A stretch of 64,000 nt of DNA from Nageia nagi (taxonomy: Eukaryota; Pinophyta), in NCBI GenBank assembly GCA_050084985.1, contig JBITNC010000001.1, positions 1,488,001-1,552,000 of the forward strand. Direction: 5' to 3'. The notes under the pieces are model-generated. The model was given only the letters and a program-made list of their open reading frames with translations, ran no database searches and was not told where the DNA came from. The translations under genes and the position numbers were made by a program. Below are positions 22,471 to 32,253 of this stretch, piece by piece (within the stretch, counting starts at the first letter, position 1; each line of letters opens with the position of its first letter).

Positions 22471-25173
22471 TTCCACACCAGCGGACACCAGCAAGTTTTT
22501 CTGAAGCCCACTAGCGCGGGAAAGTGCCCGTTGGGGAAAAAGGAATTTGATTTGTATACATATTGTAAATAGTGTGATGTTGCATTTATTTCGAGGTGGT
22601 TGTTTTTTCAGTAATTTATACTAGCGTAATGTAAATAGTAGGGGAAACCCTTTTTGCGCGACAGAATTGAAGTTTCTAAAGGGGCACATCCCAATCAAAT
22701 CCAAGGTTCCCGAAAAGATCGTAAAAAAAACGGCAAATCAGTTTTTAATGCGGCTGTCGCGAGATGATCTCCCACGCTCGGAAGGATCGTGCAATTTCAA
22801 GGTAAGCATTAAAAGACCCAGAGCTACGACCAACATGCCTATATGACTAGTGTTCATTGAAAGTGTTGGCTCACAAACTTACAAAGTTAGCAGCTATCGA
22901 GCATTGCTGGAAATTGTAAAATGAGCAAGAGAGTCTTTGTTTGAGGCGGAAGAAGAAATACAAGAAGGTTGATAAAAACAGAGCAGGGGGACAAGAATGA
23001 GTTCAGGTTCAAGCGGCCAAGACTGTAGGAAAGTATCAGATTCGATGGAACTTTGTGGGATACAGAGATTACAGCCATGAATAAAAATCCAAGGGCACAG
23101 CAGAAGGTAAGTGCCCGAACTTTAGCTTCAACCATATAGCACATTCACCATGGGTTCGGGTTGATGCATTTTACCCCTCATAGATGCTTTCCTGCTCCGG
23201 AAACTAGTAGAAATAGTAAAAAGGGGCATTTGATCCTACGACTAGGGGTTAGTCAGGGATTTGAAGGGGAGGACCGTTTAATCTGGACTCCGTTCCCAAT
23301 AGCGGAGGCTTTCTGCCCACCCCCTCCTATGGGCTCCCTTGTGCAGATCGATGGCACATCATCCCTAAACGCCACCTGAGGGCAAGCATTACCCCCTTGG
23401 CTAAATAAGAACACAGCCGGGTCTAAAAGGATTTAGAGAGTTCCAAATACCGAACTCCCTCTATCCAATTTTTCAGCACATCTGCAATTATCATGTCAAT
23501 GCTGGCCATAGCGGCAGGGGAGGAAACAGATAGATACATCTCTCGTCCAAGTTGGTGATAGCGTATCATATTTTCACCCCATTTTCCCACAATGTATGAC
23601 TGGGCATTGCCTCTCAGATAGAATAGTCCGAAACAACTGGGGAAGATCGGGGAGGGGTTTTATTTCGCTTACACCTCATACATTGTATGGATGATGTATT
23701 CATCAGAACGCAGATGTCTTTAATAAATTGACCCTGGTTCGAAATAATGAAGATGGGTCGAAAAAACCAGTAGATAAATGGACAGAGGAAGTAAGGTCCT
23801 CGGCGAATACTACTCTTTTGTGGAGAGATTTTTGGTTCCGGCAATGGGCCTATTAGCCCTACAGTCCCGAGGTTGTCAACAGCCTCCCAGCTATACCTCC
23901 GCATGCCCCATGGAGAGGTCGGAGACTGGTTTTTTTGCAGAGAATGGAACCTTCATTAGGCTGTATGGATTTTCCGGGGGCCCATTTTTGCTGCCAATTC
24001 ATGTGACGGATTGGATTTTCAGCATAGAATATGCCAGACAGACGGACTACATTGACTCAAAATACGGAGCTTGCCGCAAGAAAGAGAGCAGTCTATGCCC
24101 TCCCACACAGGGTGCATGACTGGTGCTCCAGAGTAGAGGAGCAATGTGACCAGTTAAGGGCAAAACTCCTGAAGCTGAAATTGAAAGAATTGAGTCAATA
24201 TTGTTTGTATGATCCGGATGACATTTTTGTAAAGAAGTCAGAAGCCAGCCCAATCCTCCGGCCTTTAGAGCTGAAATAAGCCAGAACTGCTCAAATGGCG
24301 AAATCCAGAGCAGGAGGACTAAGGTGATGCCCACCGCCGCAATAACTCAGGATTTCTTAACCGCCGTGGCTGAGTTTCTACAACAAAAGGGCAAATTTTG
24401 ACCCAAAGAACCGACTCCATCTCAAAAAAGGCCCTGAAAACATTAAGGGATGAGAGATGGAGCGAGGAGAGAGAAGTAGCCGCCTTCACCCAGTACAGGA
24501 TCGAGTCTGGGAATAGGAACGCTCTCTTTGAAACTGATCTAGATGACAAATTCGAGGAGATGTGGGCATTGGAACACCCCACAGAAGTCCCTACGGGTGA
24601 AGACTCTGATGACAGTGAAGAGCAGGGGCATGCTATATGTCTCAAGCACCAGCCCGGGGAAAAGCAACACGAAGAAGAAATCAGGGAGATTTCTACAGAG
24701 AAGGTGACTAAGAGGCCGGAAAGAGTCTACATGGCCAAAAGGAAAGTGCAGATGGAGAAGGCACCACCACCGCACCACCTAAAAGGAGAAGGAGGAGCCC
24801 GACGCCCTCAGGTACGCTTCCTACTCCTTCTTCCCCTCTTCCTCTTTCTTCTGCTCTCCGACGCATACCGTTCCATTTCTGTTTCCATCACCCTTCCCCA
24901 ATTCCTGCAGCTATTCCAGCTGTACCCACACCATTTCTCATTTCATCACCATCCACCCAACGGCAGAGCCCATTCTTCCCACTTTACAAATTCCTCCCCT
25001 CACAAGCATCATCACAATACCTTCATCGCCCCCATCCTCTCCACCTCCATCATCCGCTCCCTTCTCTATTTCAACACTTCCCGCGGTGGATCCTCCGGAT
25101 CAGTACTTCAGGGGCCAGCCAAGCTAGTCCCTTCACGCCGGCCCAACAGATTGTTGCTGCTACAACTCAGGAG
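22471..25173 (+). pseudogene. Second copy of the spacer and ORF2 N-terminal region, indel-ridden
   Basis: This matches 16765-19470 of the first copy. Error density falls from left to right: many indels before about 23700, and the last ones I could find are near 24771, 24857, 24966 and 25094. The segment 24398-25170 is open in shifted pieces only. After about 25100 the match to the first copy is exact at a constant offset of 5703 bp. Confidence 0.7.
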
Positions 25174-26469
25174 TTGAGCTCAAAATCTCCCTTTATTATG
25201 ATTTCCGGGCAGCAGGTATCCGTGGAGGGCATCATGCAACAATATCAGCAAATGAAGCAAGGACAAGATGCATGGATGCAGAGGCAGATGGGAAAACTCC
25301 CAATGCCGGAAAACCCGGTGAGGTTCCGGACCTCCATGGACCCAAAGAGTAAGGTGCTAGAAATGGCCATCGCTCAAGAACCACAAGAGGGGCAGGGCGA
25401 TCTGTCATCGATGAATACGCGGGTCAAAATAGATACCCGCAGCATCTCACGGAGCGACAAGAATGAGCTCCTGCAAACAGCTGTGGACCTTAATATAACT
25501 GAACTCACCAAATTAGAGGTCAGGTACCACAAGCTACAAAAGGCCCACGAGGCCACGAAGCTGCAATTAGAAAACAATAAAATAAAGCTGAAAGCGGCGG
25601 AAAACACCATAACAATTTTGCAGACGAGTTTAGTGGCGGCCCCTACAGCGGATATGCTCATCCAAAAGGAGGCTATCATCGCGCAAAAGGGGGCGGAAAT
25701 AAATGCCAAGGCAGCAGAAATCAGCAACCTGAGTGCCAACCTGGCGGAGCTCCAAGCGAAGCTGGATGCCAAGAAGGTCGACAGATCTTTTCTGTTGGGA
25801 ACCAAAGAAAAATTTTGGGAGTTGAAGGAGCAGGAGATAAAGGACTTGATCCATCTGAGAGATTACGCGGAGCTATGCTTGTCAGAGCTAAAAAGGCTCG
25901 AAGCCGAAGTTATGAGATGCGAGAGTATTCTAAACCCCATCTCAGAACAGGCTAAACAGGCAAATAAAAAACTAAACAGCCTCTCAAATGAGGAATTGCA
26001 GTCCTATAACATTGGTGACCGAGTGGAGCTTATGTCGGCGATTGATTACCCAGGGAGGGGTAAATGGGTTTGTCAGGAGGTTCGGAATAATGTCCTGCGC
26101 CGGACGCAAGAGATGGAGACCCTAAAAGCAGAAATTCAAGGGTTGAACGCGTCTGGAATCCCAGAGTTATGGAGAAGCGACGGCACACTCGTCACAGAGG
26201 CTGATTTTTTGAGTAGTCTGCAGAATAAGATTCAGAATACGGATGATGTTGATACACTCCTGGTGTCCTTCGATGAGACAAATTTTGTGAAATTCTTTGA
26301 TTCTTTGGTTAATGGCGGCTTGTGCATACAGCAATTGCTGAGAAGACATGCCCATAGATCATATGAGGTGCTGAATCATACGGCCTTAGCGCAAGCAAGG
26401 CTGAAGGATTTTTCCGGGATCCCGGCGAATTGGAATAAAGTCCAGCAGATCCTGAATCTGCAGAGCTAA
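25174..26469 (+). CDS. C-terminal part of ORF2, clean copy
   Basis: The open frame corresponds to ORF2 of the first copy from its Ser-Ser-Lys-Ser-Pro segment and goes past the 19988 break to a natural TAA at 26467-26469. Identity to 19471-19987 is complete where compared. The part unique to this copy (25691-26469) continues the coiled coil (AAEISNLSANLAELQAKL), then about 200 residues of mixed helix with no known domain, ending ILNLQS. The true start lies upstream in sequence that is corrupted here. A role in particle structure or RNA binding is possible but not shown. Confidence 0.65.
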   Translation: MSSKSPFIMISGQQVSVEGIMQQYQQMKQGQDAWMQRQMGKLPMPENPVRFRTSMDPKSKVLEMAIAQEPQEGQGDLSSMNTRVKIDTRSISRSDKNELLQTAVDLNITELTKLEVRYHKLQKAHEATKLQLENNKIKLKAAENTITILQTSLVAAPTADMLIQKEAIIAQKGAEINAKAAEISNLSANLAELQAKLDAKKVDRSFLLGTKEKFWELKEQEIKDLIHLRDYAELCLSELKRLEAEVMRCESILNPISEQAKQANKKLNSLSNEELQSYNIGDRVELMSAIDYPGRGKWVCQEVRNNVLRRTQEMETLKAEIQGLNASGIPELWRSDGTLVTEADFLSSLQNKIQNTDDVDTLLVSFDETNFVKFFDSLVNGGLCIQQLLRRHAHRSYEVLNHTALAQARLKDFSGIPANWNKVQQILNLQS

Positions 26470-26563
26470 AGGAATGCACAATTCTTTGATTCATGTAAAT
26501 AACAGAATGGGTTCTAAATTCCTCTTCCATAAAGGCGAAATTTTCCCTCAGAAGTCGCCACAA
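26470..26563 (+). other. Region before the 3' LTR, no standard polypurine tract
   Basis: The bases immediately before the LTR (GAAGTCGCCACAA) are not a purine run; the nearest purine-rich string is AAAGGCGAAA at 26531-26540. This differs from the clear tracts of the older elements in this window. Confidence 0.5.
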
Positions 26564-28395
26564 TGTAGATTCCTACATTGAAATTCTTGAAATAGGGTCC
26601 GGGGTATTCTAATTATTATCCTAAGTTCACCTAAATGTCCCCGGAGCCATTCCGGAATAAATAAACAGCCGGAGTCAGTGAATAAAGCCCTCCGGAATGA
26701 AAAGAAGAGGTCGCGGAGAAAAGATAGTCATATCTTGGCGAAGACCGAATTCCGGAACAAGATGACGTCTGCAAGGAGTAACTTCGTATCCGGAGCCTTC
26801 GGGTAAAGCATTCCGGAAAAATAAGAAGGTGACATCAGCAAGGATGGACGAGGTTCACAATTGCAAAGGACTCCGGAGTCCGGAGGAGATGACGCCAGCA
26901 AGTAGTGACTTAGTAGCCGGAGCCATAAAGGAAAACATTCCGGAGGAAAGAAAGATGACGTCACAGGTGAAACGACGTTCGCATTTTGATGGAACCGGAG
27001 TCCGGAGATGACGAGTCATCAAAGGTAACTAGAAGGCCCGGAATCTGTGCAGGGAGCATTCCGGACATATGAAGGCGATGTCACAGGTAGAACAGTGTTC
27101 ATATCTTGCAGGAAATCAGACTCCGGAAGCAATGAAGTCTACACCGTCTTATCCGGAGGGCGAAGCGTTCCGGAGGTCCGGAAATGACGTCACATGGAAA
27201 GGCAAAGTCTACATCCGGAAGGGAAACCGGAGCCCGGAACAGATGACATCAGCAAAAAGAAGATTAGTATCCGGAACCAGCGAGCGAGAAATTCCGGAGA
27301 TTCAAAGGTGATGTCACAAGGAGATATAAAGTTTACAATCATAAAGCAAACCGGAGCCCGGAATGGATGACATCATCAAGGAGTGACTTAGTGTCCGGAG
27401 CCAATGGAATGAAGAATTCCGGAGACTTGAAGCTGACGTCAGGTGAAGGGGAAAAGATTAACATTTGGAATTAAGACCACGTCAAGAGGAAAACAGGCCC
27501 GCAACGAAAGATCAAAGAGTCAGAGTCGGAGAATTGAACATCCCGGGAGAGAGAGAGAGAAGTCTGCAAAATTCCAGAGCGCCATCATCAAGGGAATCGA
27601 ATCATCAGCAATCTGCCCCATTTTGTAACAGTCGGCCAAGTGTCATATGTAGTTGATAGCAGTTCAAGAAGGCCGGAATCTTGCGGCCGTTTTTGTAAAC
27701 GTTTCCGTTCTGTAACCTTGTAACTGTTGTTAATACAGTATAAATATATGAAAATAAAGAGAAACTAGGGTCGGAAGCCTAGTATTGCCCTTTTCATTTG
27801 TTCTCGAAGACCTGTAGCTTCAGTCCGGTACTATGAAACCATCTTGACCTTTCTTGTCTAGCACTCGTAATTGTTATTCTTAATTTGGTTACATTGTGGC
27901 AGCTTAGCTTGTTTCCTGAGTAATAGTTGCGGGTTGCTAGTATAACTGTGTCTGCTACATGGTAGAGTAGAAGCTGGGGAGCTATTCAGAGAGTGAGGAC
28001 TTGTTCTGTGGCTGCGACACTAGATTCAGGCCAAGGTTTCGCACACTGCGAAAGCCCGCGCTGAACTAGTGATCTACCCCTTTGCTTTCTCTCTCGTTAC
28101 CCTATCCTTTTATCCCTTTCCTGTTACTCTATCCTTTTATCCCTTTCCTGTTACTCTCATCCTTTTGCTTACATTCCTCGCACCCTGTCCTTTTTATTTC
28201 CTCTCTTGTTACCCTTACTCTTTTGCTTTAATCTCTCACACTCTGTTCTTTTTATCTCTTTCCAGTTACTTTTTCTATACCCAATGGATAAGGAACCGGC
28301 CTTCTCCGGAGATCAGGCTGCGTCCTACAGCCTGTTCGTGAACTACTTTGGTTAAGATTGTTCCAGGCGCACATATTACACAATCTCAATCAACA
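26564..28395 (+). repeat. 3' LTR of the young element
   Basis: 1832 bp, same start (TGTAGATTCC) and end (TCAATCAACA) as the 5' LTR. All short ORFs, the palindrome array (TGACGTCA at 26956, 27185 and 27434), the TATA box (27739) and the 27-bp repeat recur at an offset of 13043 bp. Confidence 0.92.
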
Positions 28396-28400
28396 GAACC
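28396..28400. repeat. Target-site duplication GAACC, right copy
   Basis: Directly after the 3' LTR; matches 13516-13520. The following CTTGTACCAT continues the interrupted gag of internal B. Confidence 0.9.
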
Positions 28401-28850
28401 CTTGTACCATACGAAGAAAACTTTCCCCCATCCTATCCATCATAGGAAGTCAAAATCCCAAACCAAACTTGAAGTGAACATGGTTGCCAGGATCAGCCAT
28501 GATTAAATTGAAGTATGGAAACCTAGGAGCCATATAAACTATATTGAATTTCATGAAGACATTAATGAATTCCTAGATGCTTTAGTTGCCATGAACCTAG
28601 TTCATTATCCATCGATAAAAGAGCCCCTTGCATTAAAGCTTTGGGCTATCAAGCACACCTATTTTGTAATTTCCATAGGAGAACTGGTCATGCCATAAAA
28701 GAGTGTTTTCATTTGAGGAATATCATTCAAGATTTGTATGATAAAGGTAAATTCAAGTTTGATCATGAAGGTTCAAATGAAGTTTTACAACAACATAGGT
28801 ATAAGCATGTAAAAAAGGGCCTACTGGTTGGATTAATAGATCCTTAAAAT
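28401..28850 (+). pseudogene. Tat-like gag pseudogene, internal B, 3' portion with zinc knuckle
   Basis: This continues the gene cut at 13520. The ORF 28641-28847 contains CNFHRRTGHAIKEC at 28665-28706, a CX2HX4HX4C knuckle, followed by FHLRNIIQDLYDKGKF. The Cys-X2-His variant followed by an 'LR/LK..IQDLID'-like helix is the form seen in Tat/Athila-type plant Gag proteins. Upstream codons include a stop in the piece near 28506. The corresponding site in internal A is frameshifted. Confidence 0.7.
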
Positions 28851-29349
28851 CAAAGCATGAGCATATTCAATAATCCATTCCCATAATTTAAGAAGGAAGA
28901 GCTTGATGATGATGGGAAGCAATTATAGAACAACATTGTGAGTACACCTCAACCACATCCTCCACTGCTAGTTCTAGGTATAATTTATGATGTTGATGGT
29001 GTTTGGGCTATTATGTAAGTTATCCTTTTTATATTACATTTTGTACTTGATTTTTTGTATTTTTATCAAATTTCCTTTGTGTTTCATCAAAATGTGTTTG
29101 CTTATCCTCTTTGCACCCTAGCGGCACTATTGGAACCTAGCACTATCACTACATTCTCTACTCTTTTTTCACAATTATTTCTCTCTTTTTCATAATATTG
29201 GATGATTTTTTATTATTTCTATCTTTCATTATGTAATTATTGTGTCTTTTAATTAGTTAATTCTTTTATTATATTTTCATATTTAATCAAAATCAAACTA
29301 AACCAAACATGTCTAAAAATGAATAAACAACATGATTGATTCATAAAAA

Positions 29350-29431
<82 letters not shown>

Positions 29432-30215
29432 AATCATGTAAAAGTCACATTTTATGAGTTCTATGGTGTCATTTGGTCATTTTCCATCACTTTCATGTAG
29501 GTCTTCTTGTTTTCTTGTAGGTCTTCTTGCAGGTATAAACCATTAATCATCCTTCAATCACATCAAGTTCAAGCAACATTTAAGACATTGCAAAGTGAGC
29601 ATATTTGAAGACTCTACATGGTTTTTGTATGCTTACATATATACATATATATATATATATAGTCTAAAATGTACATCATATGCACAGTAAATCTTGTTCC
29701 CCCATGGGAACTTTGACCCATATATGGGTCTCGAGTCCTACTCCTACTCTTAGATCTCAACCAAGTCTTGCTAATGGACATATAGCTAGTGCATTGCCCA
29801 TTTGAATGAGCTTATTTTCCTTTTGGAAACTCATATCCTATAGTCTCTTTAGCTCCTATTGATGTACCATGTGTGGTAGAGCCTGCAAAGTCTCTATTTT
29901 CCCTATAGGACACCTATCTGGGCATCCCTCATTGTAAGTTATGCCTATAATATTTCCACCTATGCCTACATGATTTCTATCTACTAGTCCATACCTATAA
30001 AGTGTTGTTTAGTGGTTATTTTCCTTTTACATTGTATCTTTGCTAAAATTTTATGATTTTAGTACTCTACCTAAGGTTTCAATTAAGGGGGTAGAATCTC
30101 CTAATGTTGACACCATGGATGGGTCCACTATCAGGGAAGGTGGTGGTAGGTTGCCTATGTCTATATGCTCCTTCATGTCCTCCTCTCCTATTGTTTCCTC
30201 CTCCTCTACCTCATC
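28851..30215 (+). other. Non-coding internal B, with TA microsatellite and a small extra segment
   Basis: This parallels 6353-7512 of internal A. It differs by a pure TA microsatellite (29352-29428) and by about 0.2 kb of extra sequence (about 29429-29660) that contains a doubled TGTAGGTCTTCTTG and is itself followed by a second TA run. No coding domain. Confidence 0.5.
29352..29428. repeat. (TA)n microsatellite
   Basis: About 38 TA units. It occupies the site homologous to the CA/TA repeat at 6886-6954 of internal A. Confidence 0.9.
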
Positions 30216-30223
30216 CTTTTTTA

Positions 30224-30629
30224 TGATGCTACAAATATTAAAAGGGAAATATTGTAGAAATGTAATGAATATTGATTTGAAACAAGCAAATGATAACTAA
30301 TCTAGTGGAAATAATAGAGCATGCATTGATAAATAGAACATGAAATAGCAACAATAAGTAGATAAGGATAGGATTTTATTGAATAGTAACAGAATCACAA
30401 GCCACTTCAAGGGGGCTACCTTCTTACAACTCCAAAAGTGAAAATAATGTTCAAGATGCCTTTCTCCACACACTTCTACCAATTTATAATATACTAACCC
30501 TAACCCTAATAGTCATGCAAAATTGAGCCCTAACCTTACAATCACAATATTACAGTTTACAATATAGACTGATAATTTAATTAAAATACTAATACTAACA
30601 CTAAAATGTTAGGATGTGGGATCCTAACA
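30224..30629 (-). repeat. Minus-strand Ty3-type LTR (left edge uncertain)
   Basis: The right edge ...GGATCCTAACA at 30629 reads on the minus strand as TGTTAGGATCCC, preceded by GAGTGTTGGCA. That is a common plant 3' LTR start after a polypurine-type stretch. Sequence homologous to internal A stops at about 30215, so the LTR starts at or after that point. It contains a short telomere-like CTAACCCTAACCCTAA at 30494-30509, probably coincidental. Confidence 0.45.
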
Positions 30630-30984
30630 TGCCAACACTCTTGATATGAAGTTTTATCCTCAAAGCTTGAAGTGTAGAAACTATTACTGCAGCTGATGAA
30701 GTATTTCCCATGTTGCATTGTCTAGTGCCATGCCTTGCCACTACATAAGGATTTTTGTGATGGATTAATTATGAAGATACCATGAATGTTGATCCAAATT
30801 TGCCTTAGGTACAATTGCCATTAATCCATCCTCTACCAACTTAGGTAATTATGTTTGAACCTAAACCTTTGATCTAACCACTTTCTTGAGATAAGAGACA
30901 TGAAACACTAGGTGAATCTTGGAAGAAGCAAGAAGCTTCAATTTGTATGGATGATTTTTGGAAGAAGCAGGAAGCTTCAATTTG

Positions 30985-32030
30985 TATGCAGCTAGGCCAA
31001 TGCATTATAACACCTTGTAGGAACCATAAAAATTTGGGGCCAATTTTTGAGGGCCTTTTATTTTTAAGGATTTTTAGCGATAAGATTGCAGTCTCAAAAA
31101 GACCATGTCATCTACTTGGAACTCCCTTTTGACATGTTGTTGATCAGCCTATTATTTCATATAGTGTTGGGCTTTTTGAAGGTTATCCTTGAGAAAATGA
31201 AGAATATCATCCTGAGTAACTAAATTTGAGTTAACTACCTAAACTTTACTGGTACCTACAACATACAAGGTGACTATTGGTGGAGCTTGACCATACATTG
31301 CTTCATAGGGGGTCATCTTGCTGGTAGAATGATAAGATGTATTATACCATCACTTAAGCAAAGGAAGCCTTTGTACCTAATGCATAGGTTATGCTGAAGA
31401 AAAATAATGTAAATATGTTTCCAAACATTTATTGATAATTTCAATCTGACAATTAGTTTGCAGGTGATATGCTAAGCTCATGTTTAGTTGGGTACCTTGC
31501 AGCTTGAAAATCTCTTACCAAAAATGGCTTGTAAAAGTGGGATCACAATCACTGACAATCATCTCTGACATGCCATGTAGTTTAAAAATTGTATCAAAGA
31601 ATAATTATGCCAATGTCACTACTTTGTAGGGATGAGCCAATGAACCAAAATGAGCATATTTGGATATCCAATCAACCACCACTAGAATAATTGATTTACC
31701 ATTGGATTTAGGAAGGCCTTTAATGAAATCCATTGAGATATCAATCCATGTATGAGTAGGTGTGGGAAGAGGTTTAAGGAGTCCTAGAGTACCCATTGTC
31801 TCACCTTTTTATCATTAACACACATCACAAGCTACCACAAACTACTTGATATCTAATTTCATACATGCCCAATAGAACAACCATACCATCCACTTATAAG
31901 TTTTCAAAAATCCATCATGTCTTGATATAGGTGTGGAATGCAATTCGGAAAGTATTTTTGATTTACATTATGAAGGAGATGGTAAAAAAAATCAGCCTTT
32001 GAATCTCAAAATACCATCATGCCATGTGTG
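30985..32030 (-). pseudogene. Minus-strand Ty3 integrase fragment
   Basis: Minus-strand translation gives a clear integrase. The catalytic-core start ([14 protein letters not shown], then [16 protein letters not shown]) is within 31605-31796. The second acidic region (MIVSDCDPTFTS) is near 31540-31560. The YNTSYHSTSKMTPYEAMYG segment is near 31290-31350 and a C-terminal VKREFQVDDMVFLR segment near 31090-31130. Stops break the frame at several places, including the SAxPMH and PQKL regions. It belongs to a chromovirus-like Ty3 element inserted in, or exchanged into, internal B. No reverse transcriptase remains on the right, where internal B resumes at about 32253. Confidence 0.75.
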
Positions 32031-32253
32031 GTGTGGTTTACTCATGGGGTCTTGAGTGATTTGTTTTAACAATGCTTGGATGGAGCTATCCTCTACTCAC
32101 TCTTATTTAACTTTATCCAACCATTGAGGAATAGGAGATGAAAGATATTGCAATGCTACTTGATCTTCAAAAATTTTGGATAAGGTAATGGCAACCACAT
32201 TCTCTTTACCTTTATAGGATACTATCTCATAATCATACCCCAGTATTTAATCA

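Larger units (their letters stand above)
13521..28395 (+). mobile_element. Young non-autonomous LTR retrotransposon with gag and a second unknown ORF
   Basis: Two LTRs of exactly 1832 bp, at a constant offset of 13043 bp, are bounded by the 5-bp duplication GAACC. Every stretch of the two LTRs I compared is identical, so insertion was recent. The interior carries a Ty3-type gag (15499-16764) and a large unknown ORF (17290 onward), but I find no protease, reverse transcriptase, RNase H or integrase motif. This makes it comparable to gag-only non-autonomous elements (TR-GAG type) that borrow enzymes from a partner. GC content and CpG density are clearly higher than in the surrounding DNA. As assembled, the interior is partly duplicated (about 5.7 kb), with a noisy segment at 19989-25100 that I regard as an assembly problem. 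The true length may therefore be about 9.2 kb, or longer if a real tandem array was collapsed. Confidence 0.85.

Noticed and set aside
29249-29437. Minus-strand ORF with repeated Ile-Tyr
   Set aside because: Translation of a TA microsatellite.
30494-30509. Telomere-like CTAACCCTAACCCTAA
   Set aside because: Only two units of the (CCCTAA) form, inside an LTR. Too short to be an interstitial telomere.
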